DNA of 64,000 bases from [Clostridium] hylemonae DSM 15053 (GTDB lineage Bacteria; Bacillota; Clostridia; Lachnospirales; Lachnospiraceae), in contig NZ_CP036524.1 in NCBI RefSeq assembly GCF_008281175.1, positions 2,294,001 through 2,358,000 on the forward strand, given 5' to 3'. Positions 9,162 through 18,147 of the stretch are shown here, one piece after another; position 1 is the first letter of the stretch, and every line of letters begins with the position of its first letter. Both the position numbers and the translations under genes were made by a program. The notes beneath the pieces are model-generated. The model saw only the letters and a list, made by a program, of their open reading frames with translations. It made no database searches and was not told the DNA's origin.

Positions 9162-9710
9162 TTATTGTTCCATCTGCCTGCCTAAAAATCCCGCCGCGCA
9201 GGCTGCCATCTTCTGTTCCAGTTCTGAAAACTTCTTTTTACTCTCTTTTGTAAGGAAGATCACGCCTCCGATGACGTCGCCCTCACATACGATCGGATGA
9301 ATGACCTGGTAATGATATTCATCATCCTGGTCATTGATCGTCTTCATGAACTTCTTGTCCCCGGCCGCCGCCAGAATCGGATTTCTCTCCTCCAGCGCCT
9401 TCTCCAGCTGCTTGCTGATGTATTTATCCTGAAAATCCTTCTTGCCTCCGCCGGCGGAAGCTACGATCTGGTCCATATCACTGACACATACAAGGCAGCC
9501 CATCGTCTGGGCCAGGCTTTCTGCATATTGTCTCGCAAAAGCGGACAGTTCGCCTATCGGAGAATACTTTTTCAGAATGATCTCTCCTTCTCTGTCTGTA
9601 AATATCTCCAGCGGATCTCCTTCGCGTATTCTTAATGTCCTCCGTATTTCTTTGGGAATCACCACTCTTCCCAGGTCATCGATCCTTCTCACTATTCCAG
9701 TTGCTTTCAT
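9162..9710 (-). CDS. spoVT: Stage V sporulation protein T, AbrB/SpoVT-type regulator
   Basis: Transcription factor acting in the forespore, where it tunes sigma-G genes. It is 182 residues. An N-terminal AbrB swapped-hairpin domain (MKATGIVRRIDDLGRVVIPKE, about 1-50) precedes a C-terminal GAF-like domain (about 56-180). The frame can be extended six codons to an earlier ATG, but GGAGG is correctly spaced only for the ATG at 9710, which also gives the conserved MKATGIVR start. A palindrome and a sigma-G-like promoter lie upstream. It lies 53 nt upstream of the TIGR04086 gene on the same strand. Confidence 0.95.
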   Translation of the reverse strand: MKATGIVRRIDDLGRVVIPKEIRRTLRIREGDPLEIFTDREGEIILKKYSPIGELSAFARQYAESLAQTMGCLVCVSDMDQIVASAGGGKKDFQDKYISKQLEKALEERNPILAAAGDKKFMKTINDQDDEYHYQVIHPIVCEGDVIGGVIFLTKESKKKFSELEQKMAACAAGFLGRQMEQ

Positions 9711-9741
9711 GTCCTTTATTCCCTCCATTTATCTTGATTGG

Positions 9742-9781
9742 CAGATAAATGTATTATCTGTTAAAAGAAGGAAAATCATAC
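9742..9781 (-). promoter_or_regulatory. Candidate forespore (sigma-F/G) promoter and palindrome of spoVT
   Basis: On the minus strand GTATG and GATAATA are 18 nt apart, similar to sigma-G consensus (GHATR and CATnhTA, one mismatch). A palindrome CAGATAA-N5-TTATCTG at 9742-9760 covers the -10 box and could be an operator, perhaps for SpoVT itself. Inference from spacing and from sigma-G control of spoVT in Bacillus. Confidence 0.4.
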
Positions 9782-9836
9782 ATGCGCCGCAACAATAATA
9801 AATACGGAACCGCCTCCTGATGTACAAGATACAGTC

Positions 9837-9865
9837 TTGAAAATACAGTCTCAGTATACTATTAT
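9837..9865 (+). promoter_or_regulatory. sigma-A promoter of yqeY
   Basis: TTGAAA and TATTAT are separated by 17 nt, 40 nt ahead of the yqeY ATG. Upstream it faces the divergent spoVT gene. Confidence 0.75.
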
Positions 9866-9905
9866 ATTTTATAGAATCACAAAAAAATCAAACGGAGGAA
9901 TCATC

Positions 9906-10352
9906 ATGAGTAAAATCGAAGAAGTAAGAAGCGACATGATAGGGGCCATGAAAGCAGGCGATAAGGAGACAAAGGAAACGCTGTCCATGCTGCTGGCGGC
10001 TCTTAAGAATAAAGCCATCGACAAGCGTTCCGACCTGACGGAAGAAGAAGAGACACAGGTCATCTTAAAAGAGATCAAACAGACAAAAGAAACACTGGAG
10101 ATGACCCCCGCAGACCGGACCGAGATCATAGAAGAATGCACAAAACGCCTGTCCGTACTGGAAAGCTACGCCCCGAAAATGATGGATGAAGCAGAGATCC
10201 GCGAGATCACCGCCGCCACACTAAAAGAACTCGGGATAGAAACCCCAGCCGCAAAAGACAAAGGCAGAATCATGAAAACACTCATGCCAAAAGTAAAAGG
10301 CAAAGCAGACGGCAAACTAGTCAACGACATTGTCGGAAGCTTTTTCAAATAA
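9906..10352 (+). CDS. yqeY: GatB/YqeY domain protein
   Basis: A 148-residue protein of the YqeY family, related to the C-terminal helical domain of the amidotransferase subunit GatB that contacts tRNA. Its precise role is unknown; an RNA- or tRNA-related function is usual speculation. The family pattern is intact (MSKIEEVRSDMIGAMKAGDK at the start, GRIMKTLMPKVKGKADGKLVN near the end). The open frame extends 23 codons upstream, but CGGAGG sits 7 nt before the ATG at 9906. It is a lone plus-strand gene with its own promoter and a strong terminator that begins inside its stop codon. Confidence 0.93.
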   Translation: MSKIEEVRSDMIGAMKAGDKETKETLSMLLAALKNKAIDKRSDLTEEEETQVILKEIKQTKETLEMTPADRTEIIEECTKRLSVLESYAPKMMDEAEIREITAATLKELGIETPAAKDKGRIMKTLMPKVKGKADGKLVNDIVGSFFK

Positions 10353-10388
10353 GAGGACGGGTGCACAGCCTTGTGCACCCGTCCTCTT
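10351..10388. terminator. Perfect 16-bp hairpin between convergent yqeY and foldase genes
   Basis: AAGAGGACGGGTGCAC and its exact complement flank the 6-nt loop AGCCTT. The left arm begins in the yqeY TAA. No T run follows on the plus strand; on the minus strand TTATTTG follows. Its place between converging genes suggests bidirectional termination. Confidence 0.7.
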
Positions 10389-10432
10389 ACCGTTCACCGC
10401 CGGTCATAAAATATCCCCTGCAAAATTCCTCT

Positions 10433-11485
10433 TTACTCCGCCTGGTCGTCTGTCTTAGCCCCGTCGGAATATGGTTCTTCGCTGCTCTGCTTGATCGTAA
10501 CGCTCAGGTCGTTGAAATCCACTTTTCTCCAGACTCCCTTGTTCACCTTCACGCCTGCTTTCTTGATCCATTTGTCACACGTATCGTTATAAAGCTTTGT
10601 CTTTCTCTCCTGAACAATGCTTTCCTTTTTGGAGTCCGTCGCCTCTCTGTCGAGCAGGCTCGTCACCTTCGCCACATAACAGCCGCTGTCTGTCTCAATG
10701 ACGCCGGTCACTTCTCCCTCTCCGAGCGCGTCCGCCGCTTTCACGACATCCTCAGCCGGACTCGTCGATTCACTGTCAAACGTGGCCGTCTGTGCCTCCA
10801 CGCCCTGTTCTGTCGCAAGCGCGCTGAAATCATCTGCCGTGCCGGCACCTTCTGCAAAGCTCCCGGCCTTTTTCTTTGCCTCGGCCTTCTCTTCGTCTGA
10901 AAGGTCTGAAGACTTTCCGGAATCATCGGTCGTTTTATAAGGGAACAGTACATACTGCATACTCTTCTGTGCCGCCTCGTCGTCAGACACCTCTGTGTCC
11001 GCTCCGGCCTCTATCGCTTCAGCCATCTTCTTTTGGACCGCCATCAGCGTAAGGACACGCTTTACCGTCTTTCTGGAACCGGAAATCTTCTCCTTTGATT
11101 CCAGAGTATTGGCTTCATCAAAGGCCTTGGCTGACTTTTCGATCACCGCCTTCTCTTCCTCTGTAAGGGACACATCATAATCACCCATATGCTCTTCCAG
11201 GACGATCATCTTCTCCAGCTCATTAAGTACAGAATCCTTGACAAATTCTTCGTATGTCTCCCCCTCTGATGCGTCAGTATTCCACATATCATCTCCGAGA
11301 TAGCCGGAATAGTAAGTTTCATACTGCGCCTGTGTATATCTTGCAAAAAAATTCGCGACATCGGCTGTGATCTCTTTTTCTCCCACAGTCGCCACCACGT
11401 CATTTTCGTCGATGGAACCGCATCCTGTGAGGACCCCTGCCGCAAGCAGCCCCGTTATCGCAAACAGTAACACTCTCTTTTTCAT
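10433..11485 (-). CDS. PrsA/SurA-like peptidyl-prolyl isomerase lipoprotein
   Basis: Predicted exported foldase anchored on the outer face of the membrane. It is 350 residues. A lipoprotein signal peptide (MKKRVLLFAITGLLAAGVLTGC) places the lipidated Cys at residue 22. A SurA-N-like helical region follows, then a parvulin-like part at about residues 180-300 (MQYVLFPYKT, EGEVTGVIETDSGCYVAKV). The frame opens 12 codons earlier at a GTG, but AAGGAGG precedes the ATG at 11485. It lies directly downstream of mfd in a pth-mfd-foldase row that is common in Lachnospiraceae. Active-site conservation of the isomerase domain cannot be judged by eye. Confidence 0.85.
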   Translation of the reverse strand: MKKRVLLFAITGLLAAGVLTGCGSIDENDVVATVGEKEITADVANFFARYTQAQYETYYSGYLGDDMWNTDASEGETYEEFVKDSVLNELEKMIVLEEHMGDYDVSLTEEEKAVIEKSAKAFDEANTLESKEKISGSRKTVKRVLTLMAVQKKMAEAIEAGADTEVSDDEAAQKSMQYVLFPYKTTDDSGKSSDLSDEEKAEAKKKAGSFAEGAGTADDFSALATEQGVEAQTATFDSESTSPAEDVVKAADALGEGEVTGVIETDSGCYVAKVTSLLDREATDSKKESIVQERKTKLYNDTCDKWIKKAGVKVNKGVWRKVDFNDLSVTIKQSSEEPYSDGAKTDDQAE

Positions 11486-11536
11486 GTTTTTAAATACCCT
11501 CCTTAGTACTGCTAATTTCACTATTATATCCCGTTT

Positions 11537-14500
11537 TTAAGCGTCAATCAATCCTTTTATCCCAATTAACACATTTTTCACAACCTGCAGAATATCCTCG
11601 TTCTTTTCCTTTTTATTCCTGCTCCTTTTCTCATACATAAAGTACGGCGGCGTATCTGCCTTAAACATGAGCACGCCCTTAAACTCTTCCAGGAGATCCG
11701 GGATGCGCTCCGGATGAACCTTTGCCTTCTCATACATCACAAAGGTGCAGGTCTCTCCTTTTTGTTCCACAGCCGTGACATACACACTGTGAGCCAGCGC
11801 TTTCAGCCTGGCCACGCTCAGCAGCGTCTCCACCTTCTTTGGTATATCTCCAAACCGGTCGATGAGCTCTTCCACCATATCCTCCATCTCATCTTCCGTC
11901 TCGACCGCTGCGATCCGCTTGTATATATCCAGCTTCTGATACTCATTCGGAATATAGGAATCCGGGATAAACGCATCTACATTTAAGTCCATCGTAGTCG
12001 TGTACGTCTCTTCTTCCATCTCCCCTTTGAGATGCTTCACAGCCTCATTGAGCATCTTGCAGTACAGGTCGTATCCCACTGCCTCCATATGTCCGTGCTG
12101 CTGTGCTCCGAGCAGGTTTCCCGCTCCTCTGATCTCCAGGTCGCGCATGGCGATCTTAAACCCGGAGCCAAGGTCTGTGAACTCCCGGATAGCCGCCAGC
12201 CGCTTTTCCGCCACCTCTTTGAGCATCTTATCCCTCCGGTACAGAAGGAACGCGTACGCCATCCTGTTGGAGCGGCCGACACGGCCCCTCAGCTGATAGA
12301 GCTGCGACAGCCCAAGCCGGTCCGCATCGTGTATGATCATCGTATTGACATTTGATATATCCAGTCCTGTCTCGATGATCGTGGTAGATACGAGAACGTC
12401 TATCTCACCGTTGATAAAATCATACATGATCTTTTCCAGCTGGTGTTCCTTCATCTGCCCGTGCGCAAATGCCACGCTGACTTCCGGGACGAGCTTCTGG
12501 ATACGGGCTGTGATCTCTGCGATATCCTCCACGCGATTGTACACATAATAGACCTGCCCCTGGCGGGAACACTCCCGCTCTATTGCCTCCCGCACCATCT
12601 CATCGTTATATTCCATCACATAAGTCTGTATCGGCATCCGGTCATTCGGCGCCTCTTCCAGCACGCTCATATCCCGTATGCCGATCAGGCTCATGTGGAG
12701 CGTCCGCGGGATCGGTGTGGCGGTGAGTGTGAGCACATCCACATTTTCCTTCAGCTTCTTTATCTTCTCTTTATGCTGGACACCAAATCTTTGTTCCTCG
12801 TCAATGATGAGAAGGCCGAGATTTTTGAATTCCATGTCATTGCTCAGCACGCGGTGCGTCCCTATTACAATGTCGACGAGGCCTCTCTTCGTATCCTGGG
12901 CGGTCTTCTTCTGCTGCGCGGGTGTGCGGAACCGGCACATAAGGTCGATCCTCACCGGAAAGTCGCGCATACGCTGTACAAAGGTATTATAATGCTGCTG
13001 CGCAAGGATCGTGGTCGGTACGAGATATACAACCTGCTTATCCTCCTGCACTGCCTTGAAGGCGGCCCTGATCGCGATCTCTGTCTTGCCGTATCCGACA
13101 TCCCCGCAGATAAGCCGGTCCATTATCCTGCGGCTCTGCATATCCCGCTTTACCGCCTCGATGGCGAGAAGCTGGTCTTCCGTCTCCTCAAAAGGAAACA
13201 TTTCTTCAAACTCCTGCTGCCATACCGTATCCGCCCCGTACACATAGCCTTCCTGCTCCTGTCTGGCCGCATAAAGCGCTACGAGGTCTCTTGCGATCTC
13301 TTTTACCGCGCCGCGGACCTTTTTTTTCGTCTTTGTCCACTCCTGCGTCCCGAGACGGTTCAGCTTCGGCTTCTTCGCGTCCGCGCTCGCGTACTTCTGG
13401 ATCAGATCGAGCTGAGTGGCCGGAATGTAAAGATTTCCTCCCTTTGCGTAGGATATTTTCATATAATCCTTCGCCACTTTGTCCACTTCTATCTTCTCTA
13501 TCCCCTGATAGATACCGAGACCGTGGTTTTCATGGACAACGTAATCTCCCGGCTTCAGTTCTGAAAAGCTCTGTATCTTACGGCCCTCGTACGACTTTCT
13601 TTTCTTTTTCTTCTTTACTTTACCGAAAATGTCTGTCTCCGCTATCACGGTAAATTTGAGCATCGGGTACTCGTATCCCTCCGCCACATGGCCGTATGCG
13701 GTCATTATCTCTCCGGAGGCCACCTCACGGTCCATCTCATCGCTGTAGTAACTGCTCAGGTTATAATCGCGCAGATCTTCAGCCAGACGCCTTGCCCTCG
13801 TTCTAGAACCGGAAAGCAATACGACCCGGTAGCCGTTCCGCTTCAGACGTTTTAAATCCTGAGTCAGCATGTCAAAGCTGCTGTTGTACGGATTCACGCT
13901 CTTCGTCATGAGGCTTACGGACCCGCGGACGTCCAGTCCCCGGCTGCGCATCTCAAGCGCGAAGAAGCCGATACTGCTGTAGCCGTTCATCCGTCTGACG
14001 ATCTCATCCGTATGATAGAGCTGCGCCTCCGCATCGGTTATGTCATAGCCGCTCTCCAGGCGGCGCTTCTGCGCTTCCAGGAACTCGTCTTCTACGCCTT
14101 TTCCCTTTTCCAGAAGCCGCACCGGCTCGTCTAGGAAAAGAAGGGTGCGCTCCCGCTCAAAATAATCAAGAAAGGAGACCCTCTGTTCTCCTTCCTCCGG
14201 AAATTCGCTGGCCGGATATATGACCACTTCCTCCAGGTTCTCGATGGAACGCTGTGTGCCGACATCGAACGTACGGATAGAATCCACCTCGTCCCCCCAC
14301 AGTTCTATTCTGACCGGCAGCTCCTCCGTCAGCGGATATACGTCCAGGATCCCGCCCCGCACGGCAAACTGTCCCGGTCCTTCTATCTGAACCTCCCGGT
14401 CATAACCGAGTCCTGCAAGCTCCTTCTCCATCTTTGAAAGGTCGACCGCGCTGTCGTTTCTCACCGTTATCGTGCGCCTCTGAATCTCTTCTTTTGGAAG

Positions 14501-14878
14501 CAGCGCGTCCATAAACCCGTCGAAACTCGTCACTACGGTCATAGCCTGCCCGGAGATGACCGCCTGGATCACTTCCATCCTCTGCTTCACCAGTTCCCTG
14601 CTGCGCAGGTCTGCCTGATAAAACAACAGGTCTTTTGCCGGATACAGGTATGTATTCGGGTCAAGAAAACGGTATTCTTCGTATATCTGTTTAGCTTTTG
14701 ACTCACTGGAACAGGCGATGACTTTATAGTGACAGCCATCGCTCAGCGCATACATCATATGAGTTTTCTGTGAATTGACGCAGCCGGATATCTGAATCAT
14801 CCCGGGCCTGCCCGTCTTTGTCTTCTGAAGCTCTTCAAATTCCGCCAATTCTTCTAACGGCCTTATTAAGGCTTGCAT
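11537..14878 (-). CDS. mfd: Transcription-repair coupling factor
   Basis: ATP-dependent translocase that pushes stalled RNA polymerase off damaged DNA and recruits UvrA. It is 1113 residues, slightly short of the usual 1150-1180. UvrB-like N-terminal domains are followed by the RNA-polymerase-interacting CarD-like region (GDYVVHENHGLGIYQGI), then helicase motifs GDVGYGKTEIA, DEEQRFGV and QLRGRVGR, and a C-terminal D7 region. GGAGGG precedes the ATG. It starts 2 nt after the pth stop, so the two are cotranscribed. Confidence 0.96.
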   Translation of the reverse strand: MQALIRPLEELAEFEELQKTKTGRPGMIQISGCVNSQKTHMMYALSDGCHYKVIACSSESKAKQIYEEYRFLDPNTYLYPAKDLLFYQADLRSRELVKQRMEVIQAVISGQAMTVVTSFDGFMDALLPKEEIQRRTITVRNDSAVDLSKMEKELAGLGYDREVQIEGPGQFAVRGGILDVYPLTEELPVRIELWGDEVDSIRTFDVGTQRSIENLEEVVIYPASEFPEEGEQRVSFLDYFERERTLLFLDEPVRLLEKGKGVEDEFLEAQKRRLESGYDITDAEAQLYHTDEIVRRMNGYSSIGFFALEMRSRGLDVRGSVSLMTKSVNPYNSSFDMLTQDLKRLKRNGYRVVLLSGSRTRARRLAEDLRDYNLSSYYSDEMDREVASGEIMTAYGHVAEGYEYPMLKFTVIAETDIFGKVKKKKKRKSYEGRKIQSFSELKPGDYVVHENHGLGIYQGIEKIEVDKVAKDYMKISYAKGGNLYIPATQLDLIQKYASADAKKPKLNRLGTQEWTKTKKKVRGAVKEIARDLVALYAARQEQEGYVYGADTVWQQEFEEMFPFEETEDQLLAIEAVKRDMQSRRIMDRLICGDVGYGKTEIAIRAAFKAVQEDKQVVYLVPTTILAQQHYNTFVQRMRDFPVRIDLMCRFRTPAQQKKTAQDTKRGLVDIVIGTHRVLSNDMEFKNLGLLIIDEEQRFGVQHKEKIKKLKENVDVLTLTATPIPRTLHMSLIGIRDMSVLEEAPNDRMPIQTYVMEYNDEMVREAIERECSRQGQVYYVYNRVEDIAEITARIQKLVPEVSVAFAHGQMKEHQLEKIMYDFINGEIDVLVSTTIIETGLDISNVNTMIIHDADRLGLSQLYQLRGRVGRSNRMAYAFLLYRRDKMLKEVAEKRLAAIREFTDLGSGFKIAMRDLEIRGAGNLLGAQQHGHMEAVGYDLYCKMLNEAVKHLKGEMEEETYTTTMDLNVDAFIPDSYIPNEYQKLDIYKRIAAVETEDEMEDMVEELIDRFGDIPKKVETLLSVARLKALAHSVYVTAVEQKGETCTFVMYEKAKVHPERIPDLLEEFKGVLMFKADTPPYFMYEKRSRNKKEKNEDILQVVKNVLIGIKGLIDA

Positions 14879-14880
14879 AT

Positions 14881-15465
14881 TTAGCCCTCCTTAGGCTTTA
14901 CTTTTCTGTTATACTCATTCATGGCAGCGTCTATCTCCCCCGCCACGATCATTTCCACGGCCTCTGCCGCATGTCCGTATCCTTCTTCCATCATCTCCCG
15001 CTCTTCTCTGGAAAAATGCCCGAGCACATAATCTGCCAGATCGTACCGTTTCGGTTTCTCGCCGACTCCCACCTTGATGCGCGGAAATATGTCTGTCCCA
15101 AGACACGATATAATGCTCTTTATCCCATTGTGCCCGCCGGCGCTGCCCTTTTTGCGTATGCGCAGCTGGCCTGCGCCGAGGCTTACATCGTCGTAGATGA
15201 CAAGAAGCTGTGACTCTTCATCCACTTTATAATAATCCACAAGTCCCCGAATGCTCTCGCCGCTCAGGTTCATATACGTCTGCGGTTTTGCCAGCAGCAC
15301 TTTCTGTCCGGCGATGATCCCCTTGCCGATATAGGCCCTGTTCTTCCGGTAATCCACGGAAATATTATATTTGCGGGCGACCGTATCTATGACATCAAAT
15401 CCAACGTTATGTCTCGTTCCTTCGTACTGTAATGTAGGATTTCCAAGTCCTGCAATAATAAACAT
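14881..15465 (-). CDS. pth: Peptidyl-tRNA hydrolase
   Basis: Cleaves peptidyl-tRNA released by stalled or aborted ribosomes. It is 194 residues. The family motifs are present: GLGNPTLQYEGTRHNVGF with Asn9 and catalytic His19, the KPQTYMN segment, the catalytic Asp in YDDVSLGAG, and GSAGGHNGIKSI. The start follows GAGGTGAGAGAAA. First gene of the pth-mfd-foldase unit, divergent from the membrane protein gene at 15604. Confidence 0.97.
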   Translation of the reverse strand: MFIIAGLGNPTLQYEGTRHNVGFDVIDTVARKYNISVDYRKNRAYIGKGIIAGQKVLLAKPQTYMNLSGESIRGLVDYYKVDEESQLLVIYDDVSLGAGQLRIRKKGSAGGHNGIKSIISCLGTDIFPRIKVGVGEKPKRYDLADYVLGHFSREEREMMEEGYGHAAEAVEMIVAGEIDAAMNEYNRKVKPKEG

Positions 15466-15603
15466 TTTCTCTCACCTCATTTTCTTCCTATTACATTCTA
15501 CAAGAGGGCTTTCATTTTGTCACGCAAAAGCCACGAATAATTTCCGGATAAATCTCATACATTATAGAAAGTGAAAATACGATACACGACACAGGAGGGC
15601 TTT

Positions 15604-16038
15604 ATGAGTTCTAAAACGAAAATAGTTGTATTGCATATGAAAGAGATTATATATACGGCGGTATTTGCCGTGTTGGCAATAGTATTGATCCTATTACTGG
15701 TATTTATGTTCCTGCCCAAGAGCAAGGGCGCCGGTATAGACGAAGAAAAATATGTCCCCGGGGTATATACATCCACTGTCACGCTGAACAATACGGCGCT
15801 GGAAGTGGAAGTATCGGTAGACGAATCCCACATTAACTCCGTGCGCTTCTCCAATCTGGATGAGACGGTCACCACCATGTTCCCGCTCATACAGCCTGCG
15901 ATCGAAGATATTGCGGAACAAGTCTACGACAAGCAGTCTCTTGATGACATCCAATATTCCGAAGATAATCCATATACCTCTCAACTTATAGTCAATGCCA
16001 TTGACGAAGCATTGAAAAAAGCCGCAGTTACCAAATAG
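15604..16038 (+). CDS. Small membrane-anchored protein, Lachnospiraceae type
   Basis: A 144-residue protein of unknown function. A single hydrophobic helix (about residues 14-38) follows a short basic N-terminus, leaving an exported or extracytoplasmic domain. That domain carries GVYTSTVTLNNTALEVEVSVDESHINSVRF, a strand pattern that resembles FMN-binding-type domains but is too short for a firm assignment. AGGAGG precedes the ATG at 15604; an 11-codon extension lacks a binding site. It ends inside a bidirectional terminator. Confidence 0.75.
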   Translation: MSSKTKIVVLHMKEIIYTAVFAVLAIVLILLLVFMFLPKSKGAGIDEEKYVPGVYTSTVTLNNTALEVEVSVDESHINSVRFSNLDETVTTMFPLIQPAIEDIAEQVYDKQSLDDIQYSEDNPYTSQLIVNAIDEALKKAAVTK

Positions 16039-16049
16039 CTGCGGCTTTT
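16017..16049. terminator. Bidirectional intrinsic terminator
   Basis: AAAAGCCGCAG pairs with CTGCGGCTTTT around an 11-nt loop that contains the stop codon of the plus-strand gene. T runs follow on both strands (TTTT on plus, TTTTTT on minus), serving the plus-strand membrane protein and the minus-strand acidic protein. Confidence 0.85.
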
Positions 16050-16071
16050 CTAATGTACTGTTCTGCTCCGG

Positions 16072-16335
16072 TCAACCTTCCACTATGAGATACCTGCCGC
16101 CTGGCAGGGCAAAAACCTCCGAAGCCTCTTCCAGCTCTTCTGCTGACATTCCGTCAATGTCAAGCCCCTCTTCTTCAAAGAACTCACGCACTTCATCGAT
16201 TCCGTTTACAACGACGGCCATGCAGTCCTCAAGAAATGCCTCCGCCTCCTCCGGCGTTATGGCCACCGGTTCATCAAACAGCTGTGACTGTTTCTCCAAA
16301 AAAACTCTCAGACAATCTTCATCATACTCATACAT
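16072..16335 (-). CDS. Small acidic conserved protein
   Basis: An 87-residue, strongly acidic protein (MYEYDEDCLRVFLEKQSQLF start, LPGGRYLIVEG end). I recognise it only as a Lachnospiraceae conserved hypothetical; no domain or motif is clear. It has a good ribosome binding site (GGGAGG) and lies 37 nt downstream of the HAD phosphatase gene, so it shares that promoter and ends at the bidirectional terminator. Confidence 0.75.
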   Translation of the reverse strand: MYEYDEDCLRVFLEKQSQLFDEPVAITPEEAEAFLEDCMAVVVNGIDEVREFFEEEGLDIDGMSAEELEEASEVFALPGGRYLIVEG

Positions 16336-16372
16336 TTCTGATATCCTCCCTTACAGTGTCGTTGTTGTCTTC

Positions 16373-17020
16373 TTAAACATACTGCAGTAATTCTTCCGGC
16401 AGATCAATAATATGCTCTGCTCCCGCTTCTGCCAGAACCTCCCTGGAACGGAATCCCCAAGCCACTCCGACACATGCTATCTTGGCATTGAGGGCGGTCT
16501 TTACATCCACTTCCGAATCGCCTACGTACAGACATTCGTCTTTCTCCGTATGCAGAATATCAAGTACGTTGTACACGCCTTCCGGATCCGGCTTTCTCTT
16601 TATGCCTTCCTTCTGCCCCAGCACGCAGTCAAAGATATCTTCCCCGAATATCTCCCGCACTACTTTTACAGTCTGTTCATGGGGCTTATTGGACAGCACC
16701 GCAAGCTGAATACCCTTTTTTCTCAGGCCTGAGATCATCTGAGGGATTCCCTCGTACGGTGTTACATGATATGTACAGTTGGCATCAAATATACGTCCAT
16801 ATATTTCCATGCCTTCATCAATTCTGCCGGCATCTTTATCTCCGGCTGCTGCAAGTGCGCATTCCATAAGGCGTCTGGCGCCATTTCCGACAAACTGTCT
16901 GCACTCATCCGCTGTGATCTCGGCAAGCCCCATCTCCCTCAGGGTTGCCCGCACCGAATACGTCAAGGATTCCAGTGTATCTGTCAATGTTCCGTCTAAA
17001 TCAAATATGCAGGCTTTCAT
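16373..17020 (-). CDS. HAD-family hydrolase, phosphoglycolate phosphatase-like
   Basis: Predicted cytosolic phosphatase of small phosphorylated metabolites. It is 215 residues. Motif I is DLDGTLTD (nucleophile Asp7), a helical cap follows (about 15-85), motif II is LSNKP, the conserved Lys is in KRKPDPEGV, and motif IV is VGDSEVD. The subgroup looks like phosphoglycolate phosphatase/pyrophosphatase PpaX, but substrate cannot be read from sequence. It has its own near-consensus promoter and leads the two-gene unit with the acidic protein. Confidence 0.9.
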   Translation of the reverse strand: MKACIFDLDGTLTDTLESLTYSVRATLREMGLAEITADECRQFVGNGARRLMECALAAAGDKDAGRIDEGMEIYGRIFDANCTYHVTPYEGIPQMISGLRKKGIQLAVLSNKPHEQTVKVVREIFGEDIFDCVLGQKEGIKRKPDPEGVYNVLDILHTEKDECLYVGDSEVDVKTALNAKIACVGVAWGFRSREVLAEAGAEHIIDLPEELLQYV

Positions 17021-17043
17021 ACATTCTTCCTCCTATGTACCTA

Positions 17044-17072
17044 ATAATAGTATGAACGTGTGCAAATTTCAA
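17044..17072 (-). promoter_or_regulatory. sigma-A promoter of the HAD phosphatase gene
   Basis: On the minus strand TTGAAA and TATTAT are 17 nt apart, 23 nt before the start codon. Confidence 0.75.
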
Positions 17073-17106
17073 GCCGGAATTTGATGATTTGACGGACAGT
17101 GGGAGC

Positions 17107-17140
17107 AAAACGCGGCAGATAAAATTTATATCCGCCGCGT
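17107..17140 (-). terminator. Terminator of sigG
   Basis: ACGCGGC pairs with GCCGCGT around an AT-rich loop of 17 nt; on the minus strand TTTGC follows. It sits 40 nt past the sigG stop. Confidence 0.7.
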
Positions 17141-17180
17141 CTCATTAACGTACACTTACATATTCCTTTATCACTTAGGG

Positions 17181-17960
17181 TCAGTTCTCCAGATACTGCT
17201 TCATGACGCGCAGTGCATTCTTCTCCAGCCTGCTTACCTGCGCCTGGGAAATGTTGATCTCTTCCGCCACTTCCATCTGCGTCTTGCCTTCAAAAAAACG
17301 AAGTTTTATGATATACCGCTCCCGCTCTCCGAGATGTTCCATGGCAGCTTCCAGCGACAGATCTTCCACCCATTTTTCTTCCTTGTTCTTCGTGTCGCTT
17401 ATCTGGTCCATGACGTACAGAGCGTCGCCGCCGTCGTTGTACACAGGTTCCTGCAGGCTCATGGGCACCTGTATGGCATCGAGCGCAAATACGATATCTT
17501 CTTTGGAAATGCCTATTTCCTCTGCGATCTCCTGTACCGTAGGCTCTTTCAGGTTTCTTTTTACATAATTCTCTTTCGCATATATTGCTTTGTAAGCAGT
17601 GTCACGAAGCGAACGGCTGACGCGTATTGAATTGTTATCCCTCATATAACGCCTGATCTCACCGATGATCATCGGCACTGCATAGGTCGAAAATTTGACG
17701 TCAAGCTCTGTATTAAAATTATTGATCGCCTTGATCAGTCCAATACAGCCTATCTGAAAGAGGTCGTCAGGATTCTCATTGCTGCCGCCGAAACGCTTTA
17801 TCACACTGAGCACGAGCCTCAGATTCCCTTTGATATACTCTTCCTTCGCTTCCTCGTCTCCTGCTTTTATACGCGCAAACAAAGCTTCCTTCTCCTCTTC
17901 TTTCAGGATGGGAAGCTTTGCCGTATTCACACCACATATTTCAACTTTTCCCTGAGCCAT
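17181..17960 (-). CDS. sigG: RNA polymerase sporulation sigma factor SigG
   Basis: Directs late forespore transcription during sporulation. It is 259 residues, typical for sigma-G. Visible are the N-terminal segment KVEICGVNTAKLP (the sigma-F/G signature for anti-sigma interaction), region 2 ([34 protein letters not shown]), region 3, and the region 4 helix-turn-helix (TQMEVAEEINISQAQVSRLEK). AAGGAGG lies before the ATG. In Bacillus sigG follows sigE directly; here a beta-CASP nuclease gene stands between them. Confidence 0.96.
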   Translation of the reverse strand: MAQGKVEICGVNTAKLPILKEEEKEALFARIKAGDEEAKEEYIKGNLRLVLSVIKRFGGSNENPDDLFQIGCIGLIKAINNFNTELDVKFSTYAVPMIIGEIRRYMRDNNSIRVSRSLRDTAYKAIYAKENYVKRNLKEPTVQEIAEEIGISKEDIVFALDAIQVPMSLQEPVYNDGGDALYVMDQISDTKNKEEKWVEDLSLEAAMEHLGERERYIIKLRFFEGKTQMEVAEEINISQAQVSRLEKNALRVMKQYLEN

Positions 17961-18147
17961 AATAAGAATCCTCCTTGCTGAACATCACATTTTTGTCAGA
18001 TAAATTAAGTACAATAAGATTTTTCTCATTATGGATTTGGATTATACGAACGTTATAAAAATATAAAAATTATTGGGGCTTGACAATGAGTTATATAACT
18101 TTTAGCTCTCCTTTCTGTTCAGGTCAAAAGCTTTGTTTATTTTAATT

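Noticed and set aside
12443-13564. Open frame of 373 codons antisense to mfd
   Set aside because: Same reasoning: no binding site, no recognisable protein, and fully inside a well-supported gene.
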